DNA of 64,000 nt from Xanthostigma xanthostigma (GCA_963575645.1 OY754464.1:78280948-78344947); one strand, 5' to 3'; numbered from the stretch's first letter, positions 52,011 to 63,360 are shown. Numbers and translations are program-made. Notes: a model not told the origin generated them from the sequence alone.

Positions 52011-52460
52011 GTAATAGTATTTTGTGTGACTAGTGAGAGTAGGAGAAGATTCCATGAGCGTGAAATTTGCCGCACGAGCGTAGCCAGTGCGGTAACACGC
52101 GAGTGGAATATTCTCCTTCTCTCACTAGTCGCACATAATACTTTATTCAACTAGCACGAGTAATATGTAATCGGGGCCCTGATAAAAGAGGGAAAAATAA
52201 TAAATCACTTCATTGATTGACGTACCCACCGCCCTCGATGCACACAAGATGGCCCTGACTTTCGCTGAATTGCGATGATGTTTTCATATATACAAATCGC
52301 TACCGCGTTCCTATTGGTCCAGAAACTATGCAGTAATACATTATCGTACAGTTTCGGCTCATTATTAGCACTCTACGCGTCAACATGAAGTAATTTATTA
52401 TTTCTCCCGAATTTAGCAGGGCCCCGAAATTATATATTACTCACGCGTGTTGAATAAAAA
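52011..52460 (+). mobile_element. Hairpin-headed TTATTCAAC family, copy 3
   Basis: Head hairpin 52022-52136 with GTGACTAGTGAGAGTAGGAG, body from TTATTCAACTAGCACGAG to GCGTGTTGAATAA. Closest to copy 1 at 14538. Confidence 0.7.
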
Positions 52461-52933
52461 TATTTTTGACCATATTATATCTTACATCACATGTTTCGTA
52501 GCTGTTCTAATAGAAAACAAATTCACAAAAAAAAGTATTAGTTCGTTACTGCGGCAAAGACGCCATATTGCATGTTGCCACGTCCAATCATCTCGTCTAG
52601 ACTTAATAATTTACAGGTAATGTGATACAGATATTATTTACTGAGTTATTAATGGAGTCTACAGAAAACAAGATTAATTGCCATTTTCTCGTAGCCCTCG
52701 GTACATTACTTAGGTCGTCACGATACATGCACCTGATGACCTCAGTTCTTCAGCTTCTATAATCTACAATTCTTCTGATACATGGCACCGTTAATACAGT
52801 GCATTTCAGCTACGACGCAACAAAAACGGGCTTTGTTTATTTGGTAGTTTATGGAAATCATTAATGCATCTAATTCATCACTAAACACTAGCCGGATGAC
52901 GACACATATTTTAACAAACCTGAAATTTGTATA
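52461..52933. other. No recognised feature
   Basis: No supported gene or repeat. Confidence 0.35.
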
Positions 52934-53506
52934 CAGTATGTAAACGCGTAAGGTGCACATAGGGAAATTAGCATTGGGAAAAAATACTTGGATCAGAGTT
53001 AGCCATGACTGCATTAATTGTTATTTCTATTGAATTATCGTGGTAATCTTGAGGATTTCTATTTTATTTTGATTTATTTTTATTTTACTTGGCTTTTTTA
53101 ACAATAAAAAGCTCTTATAAATCATTATTTCAATTTTTTTGTACAAAAATAAAACAAAAAAACAACTCCATCTGTTTGGAAACATTTCATTCAAAAATTG
53201 TCTGGCTGGTATGACGCATGCGCGTTGGTAAATCAATGACCCAATGTCTTTAGGTTCAATACGAATAGGCGGAGATATTTGATCTCGCACCATATTTAAG
53301 TATTTTTGGGAATTCAATGTCCCATTAATAAAAAAAGTCCGATTATGTTGTAATCATTTGAATATTTTCTTCGGTAGTATACATATTCATTTTGCAAAAG
53401 AATATTATCTGTCAAATTGAAAAACAAGATTTCAAGGCTCACTCTGATCCAGTCATTTTTTCCCAATGTTAATTTCCCTATGTGCACCTTACGTGTTTAC
53501 GTACTG
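52934..53506 (-). mobile_element. Mariner-type non-autonomous element, copy C
   Basis: CAGTATGTAAACGCGTAAGG at the left, GTGTTTACGTACTG at the right, TA on both sides (52932-52933 and 53507-53508). Same orientation and interior as copy A, which it matches closely. Confidence 0.9.
53027..53447 (-). pseudogene. Mariner-like transposase fragment, copy C
   Basis: It has the same blocks as in copy A: NSQKYLNMVRDQISPPIRIE and QFLNEMFPNRW, with a frameshift between the N-terminal part (SLEILFFNLTDNILLQ) and the rest. The catalytic QDGAP-like motif is again lost (IYQRACVIPA). The same lesion in copies A and C shows that the defect predates their spread. Confidence 0.7.
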
Positions 53507-54191
53507 TATGTTGTTTATAGTAATGTTATAAGCCTATATTTATGATGGCAGACATTTCATCCGGCTGTATGAGCGCGATGATATTATTATGCAAACATAT
53601 GAGTGCGAGTGAGATCAACTGATGGCTGCGTTTGACAGCTTCATGAAATTTAGGTTGATTGGTCTCTGAAACACCTTACATGTATAAGAAATCGGTTGAA
53701 GTGTACATTTCTGGTCGTACCTTCTGATTGATAGATTAGACACTCAACATCTGAGGTCACCAGCGTGCAGCTTTCAAATGATGTTTCCAATATCGTTGTG
53801 TGCATATAACTTTTTTAAAAGTTATTAGCGATTCAGAATATTTAAAAATAAGTTACCTGAGTAAGTCAAAATGAGTGGCATAGCCTGAGAACACACCTCT
53901 ACGACTAAAAGAAACTCCCACCTATTATACATATTATGGTTTAACAGTCTACATTTAATACTATCGAAAAAATAGCTAACTCTTTTTACGGTCAATAAAA
54001 AAACAATCCAGTAGTTTATCATATCGTAAAAATAAATAAATAACAATTAAATAATTATTATTAAAATCAGCGCGCACTATACCTGCGCCCTCTCGTGGTT
54101 TTTTTTTTAATTCTAGGTCAGCCAAAACCTTAGTGTCATATTATGATTTATGTTATACGTGCATTTTAATAAGGATTAATTGTTGAATAAA
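53507..54191. other. No recognised gene
   Basis: A 73-codon minus frame (53825-54046) contains VVEVCSQAMPLILTYSG. It could read as a short exon between a TTTCTTTTAG acceptor-like and a CTCAGGTAAC donor-like site, but no family is recognised. Confidence 0.3.
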
Positions 54192-54350
54192 ATGGGTAAA
54201 AAGCTATCAAATCGGAAGTGCTGTGTTGTTGATTGCAAAGATACACCAACTAAACATCCAGAATTACAATTCCACCGTTATCCTGGATTTTCTTATGAAT
54301 TAGAGAGGGAAAAAAATGGACTACAGCAGTACGTCGTCAAGGGTAATTAA
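54192..54350 (+). pseudogene. THAP zinc-finger exon, frameshifted
   Basis: ATG at 54192 opens MGKKLSNRKCCVVDCKDTP, then TKHPELQFHRYPGFSYELE. This shows the C-x4-C and FHRYP signature of the N-terminal half of a THAP DNA-binding domain. At an A-run (54310-54316) the frame shifts. The +1/+2 frame then reads KWTTAVRRQ, containing the invariant tryptophan and AVRR of the family, just before a GGGTAATT donor-like site. As it stands the frame ends at 54350. THAP domains occur in host regulators and in P-type transposases. No TIR or transposase body was found nearby. Confidence 0.6.
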
Positions 54351-55120
54351 ATTTTATTTTACGTCTGTAATCATTATCACCTAAATACATGAAAAATATC
54401 ATAATTGTTATTTTGTTAACAAAAATAAGATTAAAAAAATTTTGAAATATAAAATCATTTATGTAGTTTTTTTACTGACATTGTGCGTAAATATTTTTTT
54501 ATAATTAAGAATAACGCTGGTTTCCGTGGGTTTGTAAGTTTTGAGTGAACCAGATTTTAAAAAATCAAACACGAGATGGCGCAAAGATCGCATGTCAAAT
54601 ATACTTTCCTAGCGTGGAACGTCGTACACCAAATAAATCTAATATTTTTGTCCACAATCCTGCGATTTTTGTTATTATTATTATCACGATGGACACGATA
54701 TCTAATGTAAAAAACTTAAGATTTTACGGAGATATAAATATTTAAATTTTAATACCTGCTTACATCACTGTAGAGTGAAAAATCGAAGCGCGTTGCAGCA
54801 AAATTTCATACTCTATATATGTATAACAATGCCGTCTATGCTCCCTATACACTGATCTTGCACGTCCAGAATGACGTCAGCCTCTAGAAAGAAAAAACGA
54901 AAAATATTTATTTAATCAATTTCAAAAATCTATCGTGAAGTTTTTTGGTAGTAAAGCCAATCTCTCTTTGTGCCATACAATTTTTGGTTTAATAAAACAA
55001 TTCTCCGTTCACTATTATCGAAAGGGTTTGCAATATTTTCTATTTAGAAAAATTCAAGAACGTGCGGTACCTAGGTAGCTTTTATTTCAATTTAATTTTT
55101 GAAGTAAAACTTCTTTAGGC
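54351..55120. other. No recognised gene
   Basis: A continuation of the THAP domain (second cysteine-histidine pair, AVPTIF box) was looked for in 54500-54700 and not recognised. Confidence 0.35.
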
Positions 55121-55559
55121 GCGACTTGAGAGTAACTTTTCTCGGACGGAAGTATTCGGAGTTCGGACGGAAGTTGCGAGTTACGCAGTTCCCGCTATCG
55201 ACTGACAGATGGCGGCATCATAGAAACCATCTTGAACGAAAGATGAAACATATCTACTGACGCAATCTGTAGGAAACATAGCTACTGACGCAAACCAATA
55301 AGCATAGCCGACGTCATTTAATTTACGAGTGATAATTTGTGAATGAATATTTCCCAAAAAGTGAGTGTTAAAAACTAATTAAGAGTAACCGTAACAGTAA
55401 CCGTAAAGTTTACACGTACTCATATTTTTTTTTAAATTTTATTCGTGGTTTATGAATTTTTAAATCATCCGTAAGTAAGCTTAATTAAGCACTTCAAAGA
55501 GAAGCTATTATCCGATAATTCATTCCTATAGGGTTGAGATAATCTATTTATTTAAAAAA

Positions 55560-55855
55560 ATCGTGTCACAATGTTCGTCCGCACTAATCTCCGAAACCAC
55601 TGAAACGATTATAATGAAATTTGGTAAATGTGTCTTGCTTGGTCCAACTTACATTATAGGATAGTTTTTATTAAATATTTTGTACAAAATTACGGTGTTT
55701 TGTGAAAATAAACTGTTTTAGTAACATGCAGCGACATCTGATATAATTTACTCCAAGCTATTAGTTCAGACGCAAACAAAAAAAAACTGTTTTAGTACCA
55801 AGTAGCGACATCTGATAGAATTCGCTCGAAGCTATTAGTTCAGACGCCGGACCGC
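55560..55855. repeat. Dispersed repeat with a duplicated 60-bp block
   Basis: ACTGTTTTAGTAACATGCAG with CGACATCTGATATAATTTAC (55708-55770) is repeated at 55787-55850 (ACTGTTTTAGTACCAAGTAG). The upstream CCGAAACCACTGAAACGATT block is typical of dispersed insect repeats. Confidence 0.55.
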
Positions 55856-55894
55856 AAACGAAATACATTTTGCAGAATTATATCTACCGCACCC

Positions 55895-56125
55895 GTTAGT
55901 AGATAGATAGATTTTAATTCACAGTGACAATACATCTATGTGAAACAAATAAAAATATACATAAAACGCAAGGACAACTATTAAAAAGCTCATTTACACT
56001 ACAAAAACTTTGTATAGTTAGTATTTTTTTTAAGTAAAGAAAGCGTCCCCAAAACTACAATCTCTCGCTGGAAGGTATTAAAAATTTTAATCTATAATCT
56101 ACTCAGCACTTTTCTTAAAAAATGA
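55895..56125 (-). mobile_element. LINE-like 3' end with (CTAT)n tail
   Basis: On the minus strand a 3' UTR-like sequence ends GTCACTGTGAATTAAAATCT, then (CTAT)n, comparable to the end at 33187. No coding part is recognisable. Confidence 0.4.
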
Positions 56126-56840
56126 GAGCTGAGTACGAACCCTCAATTGATTTTTACGGGTAGTATAGATAGATGCATAATTTATTTGTGAAGCTATGAA
56201 AATTAAAGATACAAAATATCTCTTTACATAACATGCAGTTAGGACTAAAATTTTTTTTTCTATTTTTTATATAATTTTCAATATTTTTGTGTTTTTAGGT
56301 TGTCGTACAAAAAAAGAAAAAAAAATGTTTAGCCCTATTTTCAGCTCTAAATTAAAATCAGAAATATTGTTGGTGGAGTTTCGGGAGGTGGGACTTTTTT
56401 CTAAGAAATTTGCTGCTCTTTCAGAATCCTTTTTATGATTTCAGATATCTGCAATAGTTTTTGAGATATTCGCAAAAAACCAAACCCCTCTATTAAAATG
56501 TTTATAACTTTTCCCATTATTTCGTCCTCCACTTCAATTGTTTAAAAAAGTTTCTAGATGTCATTCCGAATCGAATGACACCGTGATCATAATTTTCGGT
56601 GAACTACATTCATAGATCGCATAACGTTTTACTGCTACGCCTTCACTTTATTTTTTTTATTACTCATGCGGGAAAAGTGGTATCTTTACGCATGCTATTA
56701 CGGTTGAAAAGCAGCTATTTTCATTTACGTGCGGAAACTTTATTTGTCACACTGAAATTATTGTTTGCCGCACGCAAATTCAGAGAAAAAAACAAAATAA
56801 TAACGGTGTTAATGTCAACGAAACAAACTGTCATTTGAAG
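56126..56840. other. No recognised gene
   Basis: The open frame at 56599-56838 has no recognisable domain. TTTTTGAGATATTCGCAAAA near 56458 is typical of dispersed repeats. Confidence 0.3.
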
Positions 56841-56844
56841 CAGA

Positions 56845-56957
56845 TTTGAGGTTAAAATTTTCGATTATGAACTTTTATTCTTGACAATTTTAACAATTTT
56901 AACTGCATTTTCAACTTTTTAATGATTTAATTTTTATTTTTATCACTTCTAATTTCT
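56845..56957. repeat. Fragment of the AAGGAGGTTGA element
   Basis: TTTTCGATTATGAACTTTTA and TTTTTAATGATTTAATTTTT match 38270-38380 inside 37935-38638. Confidence 0.6.
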
Positions 56958-57168
56958 TTTTGACGTGATAACGTCTTATAAATTGATGAAACACCAGCTG
57001 CACGCACGAAAAAGTGTAACGTTCCGCCTGACCCTGTGCGTGCAAGCGAGAGCGCAGTAGGCTTCGGCCCAAGTTTGACAGCTACTAAAATTTAGGTTAT
57101 GTATTACGGAATACGTTATCACGTAAAACTATCGTCCGTAAACCGACTTTACAGACAACCAATTTTTT
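56958..57168. mobile_element. TIR element with ACGTGATAACGT ends, second copy
   Basis: TTGACGTGATAACGTCTTAT at the left and ATACGTTATCACGTAAAACT, CGTAAAC at the right, matching 16985-17190 with a different middle. Confidence 0.6.
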
Positions 57169-58430
57169 TTTTAATGCGTAATAAAATATTAATTTTAATT
57201 TAATTTAATTCGTAATAAAAAATAGTATGTGCAGCTCGTGCGGCATTGTCGCACTAGTATAGCTTTTTGAGAACCTTTGTTTTACAGTGGGGAGTACCTT
57301 CACTCAAGACTTGTAAGCGAATTGCTCGAGATATCGTAAGCAGCATCTCGATATCGTCAGCTGCATCTCGATAGAAAAGGAAACCAATCAGTAGTTCGGA
57401 AAGCCGGTCGAAAATGGCTGCCTACATGGATAGAAACTGCATCTTCACTCTTGTGTTCTCTTTTGTCTCTTTTAGATTGTTTTTAACGGATTTATTTTTG
57501 ATTTACTTAGACCTGTATCTAAAAGATCTACCAGCTGCACACGAAACATATTTCGCCGCTAGATTCCTTGCCAGATTTGGCTGCTAGGTTTCAAGTGTGC
57601 TGTGAGGCTGGGTTTCGTGACAGCTTCTATGTTTTCGCTTCACACGATGCTTGTTCTGATGCTACCTTTGTATAAATGGGTTTGGTGCGCTGATTGTCTC
57701 TGAACGCACACTATGACGCCATGTTTGTTTGTGGGCGACAAGATACTGTTCCCTTATTGGTTCGTGCTCAAAACAAGCAGAGGACCTAGCAAGAAAAACA
57801 ACCCCGGTTCTGATTTTGAAAACCATCTTGTGACGTCATTATACCATCTTCGCAAAAACCAAAAACGCGCCAATCAGCACGCAAGTTTCAGCAGTGATTC
57901 CGGAGGCCAAACCGGTCTCGTGTGTAGCGGTCTTAAATTTAAAAATCACCCAGCCCTACTTGTTACTCTTTTCCCCCTGTTTATGATGTTTCAGGCTAGT
58001 TCTGTGTGTATGCACATAACCTCTAAAATAATAAGCAGAGTTATTATGTTCTCCTAAGGGATGCTATTGTTTTGTGCAATTTTCCCTCTTATTTATATGA
58101 AGTTTCAAACCATACAAATGCAATTGAACAAAACTCGTATAATATAGTTGAAGTATTTTTTTCTAGAAGAAGCTATTATTTAATGACTGAACTTGCTTTC
58201 CCTGTTATCCAAGAATTTGTAGTTAAAAAGTAAATGGATTTTATCATATATATTAATACGCTAAGGTTAAAGATGTTTGCCTCCTTTTTTAGAAAAAACC
58301 TCACAATTTCTCCACATAAATTATATATCATTTTACAGATAATTGCTTGCTCTACTGACATCGACAACTAAAAAATGTATTATTGCTTTTGTTTTTGTGA
58401 ATTAATTAAAATACAGCAACGCTGAACAAC
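57169..58430. other. Unassigned, moderately GC-rich
   Basis: 57230-58060 lacks obvious repeats and is less AT-rich than its surroundings. It holds a 114-codon frame (57713-58057, MTPCLFVGDKILFPYWFV...) without a recognisable domain. It could be unique host sequence, possibly regulatory. Confidence 0.3.
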
Positions 58431-58680
58431 GTCTGCCATCTGACGGCTTTAATTTTGAAACAACGTCAACGCTTCGATCTGTCATCTGACCTTCATATTG
58501 TAAATGCTGCATTCTGCCATCTGACGGCTTTAATTTTGAAACAGCGAGCAACGCTGAACAACGTCACAGCAATGCTGCATAATGCCATCTGACGGCTTGC
58601 TACTTGCGCCTCTATATGACAATTTTGGTAAAATATTTCTTCGATCTGTCATCTGAGCTTCATATTGTAATACAACAAAA
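58431..58680. repeat. Local tandem duplication with CCATCTGACGGC
   Basis: TGCCATCTGACGGCTTTAAT occurs twice (58434, 58515) and a variant a third time (58581). CGATCTGTCATCTGA occurs twice (58472, 58643). ACGCTGAACAACGTC also repeats. This is an irregular local duplication of about 80 bp. Confidence 0.65.
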
Positions 58681-58689
58681 AGAAGCAGT

Positions 58690-59136
58690 GTGCAAAATTA
58701 GAAACGAATTGAATACCTGCAATCATATTTAAAAAATAATTTTGTAAAGTGATAATTATTATACTTATTTAGTGCGAATAATTCGCACAGGTCACTCTAG
58801 TGACCAATTATAACGCCACTGTTTGGCGTTTTGTTTACGAAGTTCCGAACCGCCCCGTATGCGACCACAAATAGCTCAGTAAACTGCACAGCTGAGTAAG
58901 CCGACGTACCGCCAGTGCGCTGTTTTCAGTGCATGTAGCAAAAAGCACTTATCTAGTGGTGGAAAGCCTTCTCGCCGGTCAGCCGGCCATCAGCCCGAGC
59001 GCACCATCGCGGTGTGGCGCGGCAAGAGTCGATTGTACGAGACACGAAACCGAGAGCATCTGTTGTCCCTACATAGCGCCGCCGTACGATTTGTACTACA
59101 ACGAGAGACATATACAGTTAAACCTTTCTCTTAAGA
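58690..59136. other. Unassigned GC-rich stretch
   Basis: 58850-59110 is GC-rich and open in more than one frame (one plus frame starts at 58929), but it runs into a Helitron and shows no known domain. Confidence 0.3.
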
Positions 59137-59698
59137 CTAGCGGTCCCGCCCGGTTTCACCCGGGTGCAAAAGAACGAATGAGTGCGCACGTTCATCTTAG
59201 TTTACCGAGATGAATGTTGTGTCCAAATTTCATGATGATCGGAGTTACCGTTCAAAAGTTTTTGTCGGACGAACAAATTTTGAGTTATATTTTTCATTGA
59301 TGCTCCGCTCCTATTGGTTGTAGCGTGATATTATATAGTCTATAGCCTTCCTCGAAAAATCCAACAAAAAAAAAATTCCAGTTCGAACCAGTAGTTACTG
59401 AGATTAGCGCGTTCAAACCATAGATATATATTAATAGATAGCGGATGCCTATCCTTGAGCATTGTGCGGAATGGTTCCAATAAGAAGCCATTTTGTACGT
59501 AGAAACGCCGTAAAAAGCGCGCGGGATTCAAAAAGATTTAACATTCTATAATATGATGTTAATGGAAAAACAATAAAACTCGCAGTAAACAGTGATATTT
59601 CGCTCCAAAACTTATTTTTATATTGAAACGTTTCAAAAATTACAAAACTGAGCATAAATATAATATAAAAGCTTAGAACATTTTACATTGTCAGATTG

Positions 59699-60738
59699 AG
59701 GTCACTGAACTTGGCCCCCGCAAAAAAAAAAAATTTTTATTTTTTAATTTTCATTATTGCATATCGTTAGTTCATGGTTTGTTCTTGATTGTTAGCTATA
59801 AATATTTGTTTGTTCCTTAATTGTTTATTTAAAAATAATTAATTAAAAACGTACCGTTTGGTTGGCCCCCTCAATCGAAATTATTAATATTTTCTCTTAT
59901 TATTAGTCCATAAATACAGATTAACGTTTGTTCTTCAATAATTTACGTTTGTTCCAACATTTAATTGCCTTTTTATTGTTTAAATTACAATTTTTATTTA
60001 CGCGACGCGAATAACATTTCAAAAAAAGTTGCGTTGCGCATGCTCCGTGCTGCGTTTCGTTCACCCCGGAATTACAATTCGCATACCCCTTTATCGTTCA
60101 CCCCGGAATTACAATTCGCATACCCCTTTATCGTTCACCCCGGAATTGTTTTTTTAAAAACTCCACATTTGCCCCTTCCCGTTTCACTGCGAGACAATTC
60201 GCATACCCGTTTATCGTTCACCCCGGAATTGTTTTTTTAAAAACTCCACATTTGCCCCTTCCCGTTTCACTGCAAGACAATTCGCATACCCCTTTATCGT
60301 TCACCCCGGAATTACAATTCGCATACCCGTTTATCGTTCACCCCGGAATTACAATTCGCATACCCGTTTAAAAAGGAGGAAAGTATGTGAAATAACGAGC
60401 ACACTTTAAACCATAGACTTACCTGAGACCCTCGCGTAAATAAAAATTGTAATTTAAACAATAAGAAGGCAATTAAATGTCGGAACAAACGTAAATTATT
60501 GAAGAACAAACGTTAATCTGTATTTATGGGCTAATAATAAGAGAAAATATTAATAATTTCGATTGAGGGGGCCAACCAAACGGTACGTTTTTAATTAATT
60601 ATTTTTAAATAAACAATTAAGGAACAAACAAATATTTATAGCGAACAATCAAGAACAAACCATGAACTAACGATATGCAATAATGAAAATTAAAAAATAA
60701 AAAAAAAATTTTTTTGCGGGGGCCAAGTTTGGTCACCT
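59699..60738. mobile_element. Foldback element with 300-bp TIRs and 9-bp duplication
   Basis: The ends AGGTCACTGAACTTGGCCCC and the inverse of AGGTGACCAAACTTGGCCCC are flanked by GTCAGATTG (59690-59698 and 60739-60747). TIRs of about 300 bp are almost identical (AATTTCGATTGAGGGGGCCA, ACAAACGTTAATCTGTATTT). The loop is a 37-bp tandem array. A 9-bp duplication with long TIRs is typical of Mutator-like elements; that class assignment is an inference. Confidence 0.85.
60057..60367. repeat. 37-bp tandem core with spacer, inverted relative to 26848-27252
   Basis: TTCACCCCGGAATTACAATT, then CGCATACCCCTTTATCG, repeats six times. The spacer (AAACTCCACATTTGCCCCTT, then CCCGTTTCACTGC) is inserted twice. 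It is the same core-and-spacer unit as inside the element at 26522-27370. Confidence 0.9.
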
Positions 60739-61119
60739 GTCAGATTGGCATCAATGCTTGTCAAACTTGATGCCAATTTGACAATGTAAAATGTTCTAAG
60801 CTTTTACATTATATTTATGCTCAATTTTGTAAATTTTGAAACGTTTTAGTATAAAAATAGGTTTTGGAGCGAAATATCACTGTTTACTGTGAGTTTTGTC
60901 GTTTTTCTCAATAAAATCGTATTATAAAATAATTAATATTTTTGAATCTCGCGCGCTTTTTACGGCGTTTTCCACGTACAAAATGGCTTCTAAAAGGTAC
61001 AGGAGGCGCTAGTGTATCCGCAATCTATTAAATATATATCTACGGTTCAAACAAACAAACTATTCAGCTTTATATATTAGTATAGATTACCCCATCAAAA
61101 ACATAAATGCGAAAAGAAT

Positions 61120-61275
61120 AAGTTCAAAAACTAAATCCCGACTAGTGAAAAGTATGAAACAAGAAAATATTCTCATCTGAGGATAGCCGTGGTCGTATCC
61201 ACCTACCCTAACAAAACATTACATTTTAACAGTACTTAGTAAACGATCGTAAGCTCTATAGGGCAAAGTGCATCA
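61120..61275. repeat. Single arm of the AAACCCGACTACTG foldback
   Basis: It matches the left arm of 50828-51092 (GTATGAAACAAGAAAATATT, CTGAGGATAGCCGTGGTCGT). The opposite arm is missing. Confidence 0.65.
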
Positions 61276-61279
61276 CGCT

Positions 61280-61860
61280 CAGCGTTGCCAGACGCCCCGA
61301 TTTTGGCGGGACGTCCCGCTTTTTAAATCAAAGTCCCGCTTTTCGGAGATAACTCGGGGATAACTTTAAAAGAAGTTAAATCTTTACAGAAATAACATAA
61401 ATAAGTAATTCTTATAAATAATTATTCTCTTATTGTAAGTTGCAATTTGTAACACTCACTCCACAGACTTAGTGTTTGAAACGCCATATTTTTCTAATGA
61501 ATAAAACTTTTTTGATTTTGATTTCTGTTTTTTTTTTTTTTATTTTGAAGACGAATAAGACTCAGCTATTTAACGATAGGGTAAATCTGATTTAAAATAT
61601 TATATTTTTATTAAAATATTTCTCTATGGCTATTTTTCCTATCTATTGTCACGTAAACATAATTTTAATGCAAATAAAAAGATAAATAGGTATTTGAAAA
61701 CTTCTGATTATATACGTTTTTTTACTATGTCCCGCTTTCGATGAAAGAATCCTCCCTCTGTTTTCACTCAAAGAGTTCCAAAATCCCGACTTGGCAAAAA
61801 AAAATTTGAAAAGAAGTTTGACCCTGCAGGCCATCCCTGTAACTTCCCGCTATTTTCGAG
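61280..61860. mobile_element. hAT-like element with GTCCCGC repeats
   Basis: CAGCGTTGCCAGACG at the left and GACCCTGCAGGCCATCCCTG at the right are weakly inverted. TCCCGC motifs (GACGTCCCGCTTTTT, AAAGTCCCGCTTTTC, ATGTCCCGCTTTC) recur near both ends. No target duplication was found. Confidence 0.4.
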
Positions 61861-62344
61861 TTCAAAACGCTCAAAAATATATAAAATATAGCAAGAAGTT
61901 TATTTTTTAGCTCTTCGAGCTCAAAAAAAAAAAAACACTTTGTTATGAAATTTTCGTTCACTATATCTCATGAACAAATGAACCGATTTTGATGCGATTT
62001 GCGGCAGTCGACTCAATTTTTTATCCTAAAAAAGTAATTTATTACAGAAAAATCGATCTCATAGGAATTTTACAAGCAATTTAAAAAAAACACTTTTTTA
62101 CAAATTTTTCGTTCACGATATCTCGTGAACAAATGAGCCGATTTTGATGCGGTTTGCGTCGATCGACGCAGTTTTTTTAACCTAAGAAAGTAAATTATTA
62201 CAAAAAAATCGATTTGATAAGAATTTTACGAGTAATTATAAAAAATTACTTTTATCCTAATTTTTCGTTCACGTTATCTCATGAACAAATGAACCAATTT
62301 TGATCTGGTTTGCGGCGATCGACGCAGTTTTTTTAACCTAAGAA

Positions 62345-62868
62345 TAGTATATTGTGCGACTAGTGAGAGAAGGAGAAGATTCCATGAGCGTGAAATTTGC
62401 CGCACGAGCGCAGCGAGTGCGGTAAAACACACGCGAGTGGAATATTCTCCTTCGATCAATAGTCGCACATAATACTTTATTCAACTAGCAGGAGTAATAT
62501 GTAATCGAGGCCCTGATAAAAGAGGGAAAAATAATAAATCACTTCATTGATTGACGTACCACCGTCAGTGTATACACAAGATTGCCATGATTTCGCTGAA
62601 TTGCGATGCTGTTTTCATATAAGTATACAATACCGCCTACCACGTTCCTATTGGTCCAGAAGCTACTTGCAGTTTTTTTCATTATTTAGCGCTTGGGCTT
62701 GCTACTGAGTTTCTATTGGTCCAGAAAATTCATTATTACACTAGTGAAGTAATACATTATTTCTCCCACGCCAGAAAATTCATTATTACACTATAGTGAA
62801 GTAATATATTATTTCTCCCACGTTTAGCAGGGCCCCGAAATTACATATTACTCACGCGTGTTGAATAA
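62345..62868 (+). mobile_element. Hairpin-headed TTATTCAAC family, copy 4
   Basis: TAGTATATTGTGCGACTAGT head, hairpin with GCACGAGCGCAGCGAGTGC, body to GTGTTGAATAA. First of a head-to-tail pair. Confidence 0.8.
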
Positions 62869-63360
62869 TAGTATATTGTGCGACTAGTGAGAGAAGGAGA
62901 AGATTCCATGAGCGTAAAACACACGCGAGTGGAATATTCTCCTTCGATCAATAGTCGCACATAATACTTTATTCAACTAGCAGGAGTAATATGTAATCGG
63001 GGCCCTGATAAAAGAGGGAAAAATAATAAATCACTTTATTGATTGACGTACCACCGTCAGTGTATACACAAGATTGCCATGATTTCGCTGAATTGCGATG
63101 CTGTTTTCATATAAGTATACAATACCGCCTACCACGCTCCTATTGGTCCAGAAGCTACTTGCAGTTTTTTTCATTATTTAGCGCTTGGGCTTGCTACTGA
63201 GTTTCTATTGGTCCAGAAAATTCATTATTACACTAGTGAAGTAATATATGATTTCTCCCACGCCAGAAAATTCATTATTACACTATAGTGAAGTAATATA
63301 TTATTTCTCCCACGTTTAGCAGGGCCCCGAAATTACATATTACTCACGCGTGTTGAATAA
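62869..63360 (+). mobile_element. Hairpin-headed TTATTCAAC family, copy 5 (tandem duplicate)
   Basis: Nearly the same as copy 4, including CACACGCGAGTGGAATATTC and the duplicated TCTCCCACGCCAGAAAATTC. The inner loop of the head hairpin (about 30 bp) is deleted. Confidence 0.8.

Larger units (their letters stand above)
59419..61044. mobile_element. Long-TIR element nested in the Helitron, 8-bp duplication
   Basis: The ends CATAGATATATATTAATAGA and the inverse of CGTAGATATATATTTAATAG are flanked by GTTCAAAC (59411-59418 and 61045-61052). Arms of about 280 bp are inverted with scattered mismatches (ACAAAATGGCTTCTA, GAAATATCACTGTTTACTG). It is itself interrupted by 59699-60738, so the original was about 577 bp. 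The 8-bp duplication suggests hAT or a similar integrase class. Confidence 0.8.
59137..61086 (-). mobile_element. Helitron split by a nested insertion
   Basis: The 3' end (CTAGCGGTCCCGCCCGGTTT on the plus strand, CTAG at 59137-59140) and body run to 59418. The 5' tip (AACTATTCAGCTTTATATAT to TATAGA, 61053-61086) follows the insertion. Removing 59419-61052 restores a Helitron of about 320 bp matching 34219-34569. Confidence 0.8.

Noticed and set aside
57713-58057. 114-codon plus-strand frame as a gene
   Set aside because: No recognisable domain, no splice or promoter support, and composition does not change at its ends.
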